Made by a program: the position numbers and the translations under genes. From contig JACCUI010000114.1 of NCBI GenBank assembly GCA_013811945.1, positions 1 through 47,690 on the forward strand: a stretch of DNA of 47,690 nucleotides. The letters are read 5' to 3'. The notes under the pieces are model-generated. The model did not search any database and was not told where the DNA came from. It saw only the letters and a program-made list of their open reading frames with translations. Shown in pieces: positions 9,030 to 17,913 of the stretch (position 1 is its first letter; the number at the start of each line of letters is the position of its first letter). The stretch is from Pyrinomonadaceae bacterium. Lineage in GTDB: Bacteria > Acidobacteriota > Blastocatellia > Pyrinomonadales > Pyrinomonadaceae.

Positions 9030-10013
9030 CTACTTCTTCAGCAACTTATTCTTATTCAGAAACGCCAACACTGCTTCGTTAAACTGCTTCGGTTTCTCCA
9101 TCATTATGAAGTGGCCCACACCTTCCCACATCTGGAAGTCCATCTTGGGCGCAACGTCTCGATAAGACGCTTCGATATTGGGCGGGTAAAACGGGTTCTT
9201 TGCCATGATCGCCAATACCGGCACCTTGATTTTGTCCGCTCCCCAAATTGAACTGTCCGCCATTCCTTCCATCGCGCTCACCAAAACGTGCTGCGGCGTA
9301 TTCAGAGACGAAGCTTTTATTCGCTCCTGGGCCTCGCTGGAGAGATTCGGCCCCGTCATTGCGGCGAACATCTGCCTCAGAACCTCTTTGTAATTCGGGC
9401 CGCGAATACCAGCGACCATACGATCCATCATCGCCTGGTCGCCAAACGGCCGCAGCGCGCCGTCGACAACGATAATCGCGAGGGTCTTCTCCGGATACTT
9501 GCGATAGAACTGCCTGGCGATCGGCGTTCCCATGCTGTGGCCCACTAACACAGCGCGCTTCACCTTCGCAGCTCGCAAGACGGCATCAACCGCGCGCGCG
9601 AAAAGATCCATGCTGTATTTAATTTGTGGCTTATCACTCTGGCCGTGGCCGGGAAGATCGATTGCAATCACGCGATTCCGCTTCGCGAAGTCAGGCGCCT
9701 GGTCGCGCCAGTTATCCAGGTTGACCGTCCAACCGTGTATCAAGACCAGGGCTTCGCTGCCCTTACCGTAGTTCACATAATGTATGCGCGCTCCGTCGAG
9801 CGTCGTAAACCGCGACTCACCCGTTGCGCGCTTGGCTGTCTTGGCCGAACTCTTCTCTTCACTTAATGAGCTGTTTGCAACCTTGGCGGAGCTACCATCC
9901 AAGCGGCCTGAGGACGCCAACGCAATTGCGAAAAGGAGAACAGCTGCGAAGAAGAACCAGCTATCATATGGAACGGTTCGTCTCGGAATGAAACCGTGTA
10001 TGAGTTTTGACAT
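9030..10013 (-). CDS. Alpha/beta hydrolase, membrane-anchored or secreted
   Basis: A 327-residue alpha/beta-fold hydrolase. A hydrophobic segment at about 17-35 looks like a signal anchor or uncleaved signal, followed by a Ser/Lys/Ala-rich linker to about residue 65. The catalytic domain has the oxyanion motif LIHGWTVNLDNW, the nucleophile elbow GHSMGT (Ser160), an acid in the later strand region and the catalytic His in GVGHFIMMEKP. Such enzymes cleave esters or related bonds; the substrate is not evident. No neighbouring gene suggests a pathway. Confidence 0.85.
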   Translation of the reverse strand: MSKLIHGFIPRRTVPYDSWFFFAAVLLFAIALASSGRLDGSSAKVANSSLSEEKSSAKTAKRATGESRFTTLDGARIHYVNYGKGSEALVLIHGWTVNLDNWRDQAPDFAKRNRVIAIDLPGHGQSDKPQIKYSMDLFARAVDAVLRAAKVKRAVLVGHSMGTPIARQFYRKYPEKTLAIIVVDGALRPFGDQAMMDRMVAGIRGPNYKEVLRQMFAAMTGPNLSSEAQERIKASSLNTPQHVLVSAMEGMADSSIWGADKIKVPVLAIMAKNPFYPPNIEASYRDVAPKMDFQMWEGVGHFIMMEKPKQFNEAVLAFLNKNKLLKK

Positions 10014-10033
10014 GAGAATTTTCCTCTTCAGTC

Positions 10034-11068
10034 TTAGTATTCCGATTTCTCGGTCATTAACTTCGCAAAGCGCTCGAGCGGAATGTTGCCTCCCGTCGCG
10101 ATGCCTACCACTTTCTTGCCGCGTAGCCCTTCGCGGAGCTTGATTGCAGCAGCCAGGGAGGCGGCGCCGGCTCCTTCGGCAACCTGCTTTGCATGTCGGG
10201 TGAGCAGACGAATCGCTCCGTTGATCTCTTCGTCAGTAACGAGAACGAAATCGTCGAGCAGCTCCCAAAGAATCTTGTTCGTCATTTCAAAAGGAACGCG
10301 GGTGGCTAGACCTTCATGCTCGGTCTTCATCGTCGGATAAGGATCTAAGGTGCGATTGCGCCAGGCGTGCCACATGGCCGGCGCGGCTTCAGACTGAACG
10401 GCGATGACGCGAACGTTTGGGTTGAGTTGATGGGCGACGATGCAATTACCTGAGGCGCAACTGCCGCCGCCCGCGGGGGCGATGATTACATCGACGTCGG
10501 GCAGGTCTGCGAAAGTCTCCAAGCCAATTGTGCCGACTCCGGCAATCAACTTCGGCTCATTTGCCGAGTGGACGTAACGGAACCCTTCGGCGCGCGCGAC
10601 GCGTTCGCATTCCAGGCGCGCCTCATCAAAATCAGGGCCATGCAAACGAACTTCGGCGCCGAGGTCGCGCATCGCCCGCACCTTCGCTTCGTTGACGTTC
10701 TCAGTAGGAGCATAAATTATTACGCGCGTGTAGAAGAGCCGGCCCGCGTAGGCGATCGACTGGCCGTGATTGCCGGTGGAGGCGGTGATCAGTGTGGCCT
10801 GCCCAGTGGTGTGATTAAGTTGCTCGCTATCGTTGAAGGCGTCATCAACCCACCCGCTGCCGCGGGTGGTCCCGACCTCATTGCCCACCAGGTTGACGCC
10901 GCCGCGCACTTTGAAGGCGCCGGTTGGTTGAAGGTTTTCTAACTTAGCGTAGTAGTCGCAGCCCAGCTCTTCGGAAAGTTTGGCAATGCGAACGAGCGGC
11001 GTCTTCGGCAGGTACGGCGCGATGAATTCGCCGGCCGCGACGATGTCTTTGAAGGTTGGTGCCAGCAT
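10034..11068 (-). CDS. Threonine dehydratase-like PLP enzyme
   Basis: A fold-type II PLP enzyme of the serine/threonine dehydratase family, about 345 residues from the preferred ATG at 11068. The Schiff-base lysine is in TGAFKVRGG (Lys53), the substrate loop is TASTGNHGQS and the phosphate cup is PAGGGSCASGN; GIATGGNIP is near the end. Family members deaminate threonine or serine to 2-oxoacids and ammonia. A longer frame to 11233 exists, but its first 55 codons (GSGLSPASQTGSLP and similar) look like translated repeat. Residues about 62-88 form an insertion absent from typical relatives, and it contains a sequence matching a dispersed hairpin repeat. The enzyme frame is otherwise intact. No good ribosome binding site is seen. 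Confidence 0.88.
   Translation of the reverse strand: MLAPTFKDIVAAGEFIAPYLPKTPLVRIAKLSEELGCDYYAKLENLQPTGAFKVRGGVNLVGNEVGTTRGSGWVDDAFNDSEQLNHTTGQATLITASTGNHGQSIAYAGRLFYTRVIIYAPTENVNEAKVRAMRDLGAEVRLHGPDFDEARLECERVARAEGFRYVHSANEPKLIAGVGTIGLETFADLPDVDVIIAPAGGGSCASGNCIVAHQLNPNVRVIAVQSEAAPAMWHAWRNRTLDPYPTMKTEHEGLATRVPFEMTNKILWELLDDFVLVTDEEINGAIRLLTRHAKQVAEGAGAASLAAAIKLREGLRGKKVVGIATGGNIPLERFAKLMTEKSEY
10848..10873. repeat. Dispersed hairpin repeat, copy 2, inside coding sequence
   Basis: ACCCACCCGCTGCCGCGGGT then GGTCCC contains an 8-bp perfect stem (CCACCCGC / GCGGGTGG, 4-nt loop). It matches the intergenic copies at 8989-9016 and 11270-11295 with a few differences. It is read in frame within the dehydratase gene as GTTRGSGW. 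Confidence 0.6.
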
Positions 11069-11269
11069 TGCCGGCAAACTACCAGTTTGTGAGGCGGGAG
11101 ACAACCCGCTACCCGGATTGTGTGAAACGGGCAATCCAGTCCAAAAAGGCCGCTCCTTAGGAGTGCGGCGATCTGCAGGCGCGTTTGATTGAGATCCAAT
11201 CTTGAAGAGCTGCGACAGGTGGCAGCACTCCAAGGGCGGGCCTCTTATTCAACGTTCTTTTGAGTTTTC

Positions 11270-11295
11270 ACCCAGCTCTACCGCGAGGTGGTACT
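11270..11295. repeat. Dispersed hairpin repeat, copy 3
   Basis: ACCCAGCTCTACCGCGAGGT then GGTACT is a further copy of the 26-bp repeat, in the gap between the divergent dehydratase and the 29-residue-repeat gene. The comparison suggests a consensus near ACCCACCCGCTACCGCAGGT then GGTACT. Confidence 0.55.
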
Positions 11296-11385
11296 AACAC
11301 AACTTGATTCAAATTCCTGCCACAAATCTCTGCTGGCGGTGTTTTCATTTTGAATAGTAAAAATTTATATTCGAGGAAACCGCTC

Positions 11386-12303
11386 ATGTCTAAGAAAGTA
11401 TGGCTCCGCTTCGTCATTAGTTTGGCTGTGTTCGCTGGTTTAGCTTTTATGGGTTGGGTCGCCAGTTCTAACGCTACTGCCCAAAACGTGATGACCAGCG
11501 ACTGGACCGCCTCACTTCAGAACGACTCGGCCAAAATTAACCTGAATCTTGAGCGACGCTCCGAAAAAGGCGGCAGGAATCAGATGGGCCAAACCTATGA
11601 TTTTGCCGATCTGCAAGGCTTGAGCCGGGAACAGGTATTACGCGGGGGCCCGGTCAAATTTAGCCTCGTGCGCGAAGCCGGCACAATTAACTGCGAAGGT
11701 AGTTTCCAAAATGGCAAGGGATCTGGCACGTTTCGTTTTACAGGAAATCAGAGTTTTGTTTCGGCAATGAAAAGTCGAGGATTTGACTTCGAAGAGGATT
11801 CAGTCTCAAACGAGGGACGCCATTCTGAAAATAAACTTTTCGCGGCTGCGACACTAAACGTCACGACGGCTCTGGCTGATGACTTGTCCTCCGCAGGTTT
11901 CGGTAAACTCCGCGTTGATGATCTTTTCAAGGCGGCCATCTTTAAAATCGACTCGGGGTTCATGCGCGAGATGAAATCCAGCGGCTTTGCTGACCTGGGC
12001 ATGGAGGAACTGGTCAAAGCCCGGATTTTCAAAATAGATGCGGGTTTCGCTAGGCAGGTGAGTCAAATGGGTTTCGATAAAGAACCGTTTGAGAGTCTCG
12101 TCAAAATGCGGATTTTTAAGATTACGCCGGAGTTTATCACTGAAGTGCGCAACGAAGGGTTGACGAACCTTTCGGTGGAAGACATTGTAAAACTACGCAT
12201 TTTCAAAATTGACAGCGAATTTATTCGGCAGGCAAGAGCGGACGGCGTGCCGCTCGAAGTTGAAAGACTCGTGCAAAGGCGCATTGGCGTTGCCCGCAAT
12301 TAG
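11386..12303 (+). CDS. Secreted protein with 29-residue BlaR1-type repeats
   Basis: A 305-residue protein from the ATG at 11386, chosen because GAGGA lies about 8 nt upstream and a clean signal peptide follows (KKVWLRF then a hydrophobic stretch to about residue 35). Residues about 38-140 are a beta-rich region of unknown function. From about 165 to the end there are four to five tandem repeats with a period of 29 residues, each ending in RIFKID or close to it and containing a GF...L..EELVK core. The same repeat type is known from the periplasmic part of BlaR1/M56-like sensor peptidases in Acidobacteria and Bacteroidetes. Here it stands without a peptidase domain or a partner BlaI-type repressor nearby. 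Function unknown; a periplasmic binding or scaffold role is a guess. Confidence 0.75.
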   Translation: MSKKVWLRFVISLAVFAGLAFMGWVASSNATAQNVMTSDWTASLQNDSAKINLNLERRSEKGGRNQMGQTYDFADLQGLSREQVLRGGPVKFSLVREAGTINCEGSFQNGKGSGTFRFTGNQSFVSAMKSRGFDFEEDSVSNEGRHSENKLFAAATLNVTTALADDLSSAGFGKLRVDDLFKAAIFKIDSGFMREMKSSGFADLGMEELVKARIFKIDAGFARQVSQMGFDKEPFESLVKMRIFKITPEFITEVRNEGLTNLSVEDIVKLRIFKIDSEFIRQARADGVPLEVERLVQRRIGVARN

Positions 12304-12441
12304 TAGTGACCGCCACACCCCTTCGATCTCACTGATGGAAAGCGAAGCGCGTTGGTCCGGGAACCCGCACACACATGAGGTGGTATGGACTACTCGCTTA
12401 GCTGTTTCAATCCTGACGGATGCGGCTATAGTTGCTTGTAG

Positions 12442-13371
12442 ATGCAAAACCCGAGGGACAAAGCGGCGCCAAATGGCCGCACGCCAAGAACATCTTTTCC
12501 AGAATGGCTCCAGCCGATGGCGGCGACACTCACACAGGAGCGGTTCACCGGCCCGGAGTGGATCTTCGAACGTAAGTTCGATGGCATCCGCCTGCTGGCA
12601 TTCAAAAATGGCCTCGACGTTGGCCTCTTCTCCCGCAATCGACTGCCGCAAAACATTCCTTCCGTATTCCAGGCTATCAAGAGTCTCCCAGCGGATGATC
12701 TGATTCTCGACGGCGAAATTACCTGGCGTGGGGGTAAGGTCACGTATCACGTCTTCGACATCATGTGGCTGGTTGGTCGCGACCTGACGTCGTTGCCACT
12801 CGACGCGCGCCGGGAGCTGTTGAGCGAGTTACAGCTAACGGAGCCACTCGAGCGCGTGGAGTCGCTAGATGCGTTGGAGGCGCGGGACAGCATGAATGGC
12901 CTGATGCCGTGGGAGCGCGCGCAAAGGGAAGGTTGGGAAGGCGTCATCGCCAAACGACGCGATTCACTGTACGAGCATCGCCGCTCGCCGCATTGGTTAA
13001 AGATGAAATGCGAGATGGCACAGGAACTTGTCGTCGGTGGGTTTACAGATCCGCAGGGTAGGCGCGTAGGTCTCGGCGCGCTGCTTGTAGGTTACTTCGA
13101 CGGTGGCGACTTCGTCTTCGCCGGGAAGATCGGAACTGGCTTCGACACGAAGCTGCTCCTGGATCTGCGGGCGCAACTGGATAAGCTTGAGATTCCGAAG
13201 AAGCCGTTTACCAGAGCCGTTGGCTTGCCGCGCGTGCGCGCACACTGGGTGCGTCCAGAGATTGTTGTACAGGTCGGCTTTATTGAATGGACAGTGCACG
13301 GTAAGCTGCGCCATCCGCGGTTGCTTGGTGTGGGCAGCGATAAGCCAGCGCGCGAGGTCGGGAAGGAGTAA
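12442..13371 (+). CDS. ATP-dependent DNA ligase (LigD ligase-domain type)
   Basis: A 309-residue protein matching the adenylation plus OB-fold ligase module of bacterial LigD/LigC enzymes. The nucleotidyltransferase motif I is ERKFDGIR with the AMP-accepting Lys45. Motif III-like FDIMWLVGRDL, motif IV WEGVIAKR and motif V WLKMKC follow. The C-terminal OB fold contains VGGFTDPQGRR and FAGKIGTGF. Polymerase and phosphoesterase domains of full LigD are absent and no Ku gene is near. It seals DNA nicks using ATP, probably in repair. Confidence 0.92.
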   Translation: MQNPRDKAAPNGRTPRTSFPEWLQPMAATLTQERFTGPEWIFERKFDGIRLLAFKNGLDVGLFSRNRLPQNIPSVFQAIKSLPADDLILDGEITWRGGKVTYHVFDIMWLVGRDLTSLPLDARRELLSELQLTEPLERVESLDALEARDSMNGLMPWERAQREGWEGVIAKRRDSLYEHRRSPHWLKMKCEMAQELVVGGFTDPQGRRVGLGALLVGYFDGGDFVFAGKIGTGFDTKLLLDLRAQLDKLEIPKKPFTRAVGLPRVRAHWVRPEIVVQVGFIEWTVHGKLRHPRLLGVGSDKPAREVGKE

Positions 13372-13950
13372 GAATCATCCACAGATTACGCAGATTACAC
13401 CGATTAATAAACAAGGGTTGGAAGGGCAGCGAACGAGAATCAGCAGTCCTACCTTTAGTTAGTCATCTGTGTAACAAACCGACGACTTCTTGTTTTTTGT
13501 GCAAGATTCTTGCGCAACGGCTTTGCCGCCCGATGTGAGGCGGTGGCTCTGCCCCGCCGGCCTACTGCAGCTAATACTTGGGCTTCGCCCCTGGTTCGGG
13601 CTTCGCCCCTGGCTGGCTGTGATTTCGGAGTGGTGCGCTCAATTCGATGGTGCGGCGATCCGCACATGAATCTTCCGTGCGGTCGCAAAAGTACAGCGTC
13701 ATTGCGGGCAGAGCCCGAACCAAGGGCATAGCCCAAACGAGATACCGCAACTGGTCGGCGGGGCAGAGCCACCGCCTCACATCGGGCGGCGAAGCCGTGG
13801 CGTGGATGAGCTGTTTCTAAGTAGGCGGCACAGCCGTTACAAGCGATCTCTCTAAAGGGCCACCACCTCACTGACGGATTGGGGAGGCTTCGTTTTGGTT
13901 GCGGCCCAGGCCGCGCTGTGTAATCTGCGTAATCGGTGGATGAACCATTC
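13372..13950. repeat. Composite palindrome of about 570 bp
   Basis: The gap between convergent genes is a nested palindrome. The outer arms are ATCATCCACAGATTACGCAG (about 13374-13406) and its reverse complement near 13919-13945. The inner arms are 13517-13562 and about 13755-13800, pairing over about 45 bp (core GATGTGAGGCGGTGGCTCTG). A further inner pair is built on GGGCTTCGCCCCTGGTTC and GAACCAAGGGCATAGCCC. The left half also has this inner word in tandem. An open frame of 171 codons across it is a repeat by-product. Confidence 0.75.
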
Positions 13951-13986
13951 CCCCGGAGACAGGCCCCCACTGTCCACTGCTAGTCG

Positions 13987-14670
13987 TTACCTACCTTCAT
14001 CGAGCATGGGCTTCAGATACTTGTAAACAGTCTCGGCCACTATCTTCGTGCCCGCGGGGTTGGGATGGATGTTGTCCTGCTGATTCAACGCGTCGACACC
14101 GGCGACGTCTTCAAGGAAAAACGGTATCAACGTCACACCTTTTTCGCGAGCGAGGTCGGTAAACATGTTTCGAATTTGCTGTTCGTATTCCCGCCCTGTG
14201 TTTGTCGGCGCCAGCATACCGGCAAGCAGAACCCCCGCGTTTTTCGAGCGGGCGCGGTCGATAATCTCCCCCAGGTTCTTCTTCGTTTCGGCTACGGGCT
14301 GTCCGCGCAGAAAGTCGTTGGCGCCCAACTCAAGAATCAAAAAGCGGACGCCACCATCGAGCGCCCAATCGATTCTGCGAACGCCCCCGGCACTCGTGTC
14401 GCCTGAAACCCCAGAGTTAACCACCTCGTAGTCATAACCGTCCTGTTTTAGTCGTTCCCGTAAAAGCGCCGGGTATGTTTCCTGAGGGGAAAGACCAAGC
14501 CCGGCCGTCAGGCTGTCGCCGAATGCCACGATCTTCGGTAAACTCCTTGTGGATTGCACCCCTGCCGGTGGCGACGGCGCCGATTCCGGAGCAGGGGCGC
14601 TTTGTTTTGTGCATCCAAAAAAACGAAGACAAAGCAACACCAGGACGCAAAGGAAAAATATTCTCTTCAT
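13987..14670 (-). CDS. SGNH/GDSL esterase, TesA-like lipoprotein
   Basis: A 227-residue hydrolase from the ATG at 14670. It has a lipoprotein signal: [20 protein letters not shown], with the lipobox Cys20, then a Pro/Ala/Ser-rich linker. The GDSL catalytic block is VAFGDSLTAG (Ser53). Block II is NSGVSGDTS, block III is LGANDFLRG and the Asp-His pair is in DNIHPNPAG. This is the TesA/arylesterase family, acting on acyl esters, here probably anchored in the outer or inner membrane. It is divergent from the ABC ATPase gene and the two start codons overlap in CATG, the same gene order as tesA-ybbA-ybbP in E. coli. Confidence 0.9.
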   Translation of the reverse strand: MKRIFFLCVLVLLCLRFFGCTKQSAPAPESAPSPPAGVQSTRSLPKIVAFGDSLTAGLGLSPQETYPALLRERLKQDGYDYEVVNSGVSGDTSAGGVRRIDWALDGGVRFLILELGANDFLRGQPVAETKKNLGEIIDRARSKNAGVLLAGMLAPTNTGREYEQQIRNMFTDLAREKGVTLIPFFLEDVAGVDALNQQDNIHPNPAGTKIVAETVYKYLKPMLDEGR

Positions 14671-15391
14671 GATCGAGTTATTCAACGTTTCAAAGCAGGT
14701 CCCTTCAGGTTCGGAAACACTCACGATTCTTCATTCGCTGAATCTTACCATCCTCGACGGCCAGTTTATTTCCATTGTCGGGCCATCGGGCAGTGGCAAG
14801 TCGACGCTCCTCGGGCTCATCGCCGGTCTCGACGCACCGACCGCCGGCGACATACGCATCGATGGTGAATCAATTGTAACGATGAACGAAGACGCCTTGG
14901 CCCGGTTGCGAGGCAAAAAGATTGGATTTGTTTTCCAATCGTTTCACCTGATCCCATCTTTAACCGCACTTGAGAAGGTCCTCGTGCCCATGGAGATCGC
15001 GGGGGTGTCGAATGAGCCGCTTCGTGCCCGACAACTGCTCGTGGACGTTGACCTGACAGCGCGAGCGAGCCACTACCCATCGCAGCTCTCGGGGGGTGAA
15101 CAACAGCGCGTGGCCATCGCCCGCGCGTTCGCAAACGATCCTTCAATCCTCCTCGCCGACGAGCCGACGGGAAACCTGGATTCATACAATGGCCGGCATA
15201 TCTTTGACCTGATTGTGGAGATACACCAACGAAGATCCGCAACCCTGATTCTGGTAACGCATGATCACAACCTTGCTGAACATGCTGATCGGAGCATTGC
15301 TCTGAGCGATGGACGGGTGGTTGACGATCGCCTTCGCCTTGTACCTTCAACCACCGAGAACAGAGACATCGCTGAGGTCATACATTCATGA
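14669..15391 (+). CDS. ybbA: ABC transporter ATPase, YbbA/LolD-like
   Basis: A 240-residue ATPase from the ATG at 14669 (AAAGGA lies 15-20 nt upstream; the family start MIELFNVSK follows). Walker A is GPSGSGKST (38-46), the Q-loop is [11 protein letters not shown], the signature is [15 protein letters not shown], Walker B is [12 protein letters not shown] and the switch His is in LVTHDHN. It powers the adjacent FtsX-type permease, with which it overlaps by 4 nt (ATGA). A longer upstream frame is antisense to the esterase gene and was not used. The context with TesA-like esterase suggests lipid or lipoprotein-linked export (inference). Confidence 0.92.
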   Translation: MIELFNVSKQVPSGSETLTILHSLNLTILDGQFISIVGPSGSGKSTLLGLIAGLDAPTAGDIRIDGESIVTMNEDALARLRGKKIGFVFQSFHLIPSLTALEKVLVPMEIAGVSNEPLRARQLLVDVDLTARASHYPSQLSGGEQQRVAIARAFANDPSILLADEPTGNLDSYNGRHIFDLIVEIHQRRSATLILVTHDHNLAEHADRSIALSDGRVVDDRLRLVPSTTENRDIAEVIHS

Positions 15392-17913
15392 ATTTTGTGA
15401 TGCGCATGGCCCAGCGCGAAATTCGGTCCTCGTGGAGGCGGTTGCTCTTCTTCTTTATATGCATCGGAGTGGGTGTGGGCTCAATTGTTGCCTTGCGCTC
15501 AACCGTGCAGAACGCCAACACCGCGTTAGTCAGCCAGGCGCGTCTGCTCCTCGGCGCCGACGTCCAGGTTGATTCAACTCGTCCCTGGGATGAAGCGACT
15601 CGCGCGGCAATAGATCGGGTGTCGCAAACCGCGCTGGTCACAGGAAGAACCGACACGGTCGAGATGCCTACCATGGCGCGGCCAAATGACGCGTCGCGGG
15701 AAGGCGCTCTGTTGATCGAATTGAAAGCAGTTGGACCAAATTTCCCACTATACGGCGACTTCACCCTTGCCGATGGCCGGCCTTTCGATTCTCAAATATT
15801 GGAAAGCCGCGGCGCGATCGTCGGACAAAGCTTGCTTGACCGGCTAAATCTACGCGTTGGTGACGAGGTGAAGATCGGAAACGCACCCTTTCTGATTAGA
15901 GGCGTGATGAGCGCTGACCCTGGCGGCGGTACCGGCTTTCGGCTCGGGCCTCGGGTATTTATTGCCAGCTCCGCGATCGAAGAGACCGGTCTCGTCGGCT
16001 TTGGCAGCCGGGCGCGCTACCGAGTTCTTTTGAGCACGAGGGAAGGGTCGCTCGATTCGCTCGCTACCGAATTGCGTTCGTCGCTCAAGAACAACTTGAT
16101 AAACATTCGCACCTTTAAAGAGTCGGAACAGAACATAAGTGAACAGTACACGCGTTCTGAGAATTACTTGTCGCTTGTGGGCCTCGTCATCCTGGTACTC
16201 GGGGGCATCGGGATCGCGAATGTGACCCGAGTCTTCATCGAACAGAAGAGAATGGCGATAGCAGTGCTGAAGTGCGTCGGAGCCACGAGCGGCAAGATTA
16301 CGATCGTCTACGTGGCCCAGGTTATTGCTTTGGGAGTGGCCGGAAGCGCCTTTGGTATAGCGTTGGCGAAACTCGCGCTGATCGGAGTCGGGCGATACTT
16401 TGCTGACAGTCTGCCGGCAAACATGAGTCAAACACTGCGCACTGGAACAGTGATCCAGGGTCTCTTGCTTGGTCTGCTCGTGTCGATACTTTTCTCGGCG
16501 CTCCCCCTGCTCCGCATACGGCACATCAGGCCAAACATGCTGCTACGCAATGAGGAGAACCCGCTAAAGCGAAGGTTTGATCTCCTGAGATGGGGGACGG
16601 CATTGGTGGTCGTTGCCGGACTCGTCGCTGTTTTCTCCTGGCAGGCGGGTTCGCTCAGAATCGGAGCATTCTTTCTCGGCGGTCTGGCCGCGACCGGAGC
16701 GCTCTTACAGCTTGCTTCGATGGGGTTGGTATGGGTTGTCAAACGCACCCGTCAATTTCAGTCCTTTCCCGTACGCCATGCGATCAATAGTCTCCATCGA
16801 CCCGGCAACCAGACTCGCGTAATTCTGATGGCCGTGGGCCTCGGGGCCTTTCTGGTGATCGCGGTGCAATCGCTGCAGCGGAATTTATTGCTCGAACTGG
16901 ATCCCGCGAACCGCGGGAATCTGCCAAACATGTATCTGATCGACATTCAAAAGGATCAGAAGGCTGGTGTCGAGAAACTTATCGAAGAGGCAACAGGTCA
17001 ACGTCCCGAGCTGATTCCTACAGTGCGCGCTCGCATCGCGGCGATCAATGACCGTGAAATCGATCAGGGCTCTGGCGAGATGAGAGGTGATCGTGGGAGG
17101 TTGGGGCGTGAATATGTCGTCACTTACCGGCCCACTCTGGAGGAGAATGAAACAGTAGTCGCGGGCCAGATGTGGGATCCAACCCCCGCGACTGAACCCG
17201 AAGTCTCAATTGCCGAAGATATCAAAGGATTGCAGGGACTGGACCTCGCCAGCACGATCACTTTGGACATTGTGGGCAGAAAGCTGACGGCGCGGGTGAC
17301 CAGCGTTCGCCGGGTTGACTGGCGGAAGTCGCGCACGGGCTTCCTGATCTTGTTCCGACCAAATGCCCTGGATAACGCACCGACGATGTACGTCGGCGGT
17401 CTCAACGGTCCATCGGATGACCTCTCGCGGTCGCGCTTGCAGCGAGTAGTGGTCGAGAACTATCCGAACGTCTCGATCATTGACGTTGCTGAAGTAATAC
17501 AGCTCGTCACACGACTACTGGCAAATGCCTCCCTCGCAGTGACTTTTATCGGCGGGTTCGTGTTCTTTAGTGGCACGTTGATCCTGATCGGCTCAATCGC
17601 AATGACCAAGTATCAGAGGGCGTACGAAGCTGCGCTCTTGAAGACACTAGGAGCTACGCGAAAGACTGTGCTGACCACAGTGGTAGCCGAATACGGCTTG
17701 CTTGGGTTGATCGCCGGACTGATTGGCTCAACTGCGGCACTGGCGCTGTCGTACTCCATGGCCCGTTTTCTGTTTGATATTCCGTGGAGCTTTACGCCGT
17801 CCATCATCGTTGTGGGAATCGCAGGCACTGTCGCCCTCGTCGTGGTGGTGGGTGTGCTTTCGAGTCTGCAGTCATTGTCGCGCAAACCACTCGGCGTTCT
17901 GCGCTCTCCATGA
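15388..17913 (+). CDS. ybbP: FtsX-family ABC permease, YbbP-like
   Basis: An 841-residue permease of the large YbbP type. There is one membrane segment near the N-terminus (about 15-35), then a periplasmic MacB-like domain. Next come membrane segments around 260-290, 310-335 and 355-375 (first FtsX domain, with MAIAVLKCVGATSG), a central pair about 400-450, a second periplasmic domain, and three last segments (second FtsX domain, with YEAALLKTLGATRKT). The duplicate FtsX cores with KxxGAT loops couple to the ATPase. It is the second gene of the ybbAP pair. The likely role is extracting or exporting hydrophobic material from the inner membrane; the substrate is unknown. Confidence 0.9.
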   Translation: MNFVMRMAQREIRSSWRRLLFFFICIGVGVGSIVALRSTVQNANTALVSQARLLLGADVQVDSTRPWDEATRAAIDRVSQTALVTGRTDTVEMPTMARPNDASREGALLIELKAVGPNFPLYGDFTLADGRPFDSQILESRGAIVGQSLLDRLNLRVGDEVKIGNAPFLIRGVMSADPGGGTGFRLGPRVFIASSAIEETGLVGFGSRARYRVLLSTREGSLDSLATELRSSLKNNLINIRTFKESEQNISEQYTRSENYLSLVGLVILVLGGIGIANVTRVFIEQKRMAIAVLKCVGATSGKITIVYVAQVIALGVAGSAFGIALAKLALIGVGRYFADSLPANMSQTLRTGTVIQGLLLGLLVSILFSALPLLRIRHIRPNMLLRNEENPLKRRFDLLRWGTALVVVAGLVAVFSWQAGSLRIGAFFLGGLAATGALLQLASMGLVWVVKRTRQFQSFPVRHAINSLHRPGNQTRVILMAVGLGAFLVIAVQSLQRNLLLELDPANRGNLPNMYLIDIQKDQKAGVEKLIEEATGQRPELIPTVRARIAAINDREIDQGSGEMRGDRGRLGREYVVTYRPTLEENETVVAGQMWDPTPATEPEVSIAEDIKGLQGLDLASTITLDIVGRKLTARVTSVRRVDWRKSRTGFLILFRPNALDNAPTMYVGGLNGPSDDLSRSRLQRVVVENYPNVSIIDVAEVIQLVTRLLANASLAVTFIGGFVFFSGTLILIGSIAMTKYQRAYEAALLKTLGATRKTVLTTVVAEYGLLGLIAGLIGSTAALALSYSMARFLFDIPWSFTPSIIVVGIAGTVALVVVVGVLSSLQSLSRKPLGVLRSP

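Noticed and set aside
12193..12750. Minus-strand frame of 185 codons opposite the ligase start
   Set aside because: Overlaps two real genes in antisense; no domain seen.
13455..13970. Minus-strand frame of 171 codons
   Set aside because: Lies wholly in the nested palindrome; the translation is compositionally biased and matches repeat words.
15850..16524. Minus-strand frame of 224 codons
   Set aside because: Antisense to the ybbP permease, which has full-length family features.
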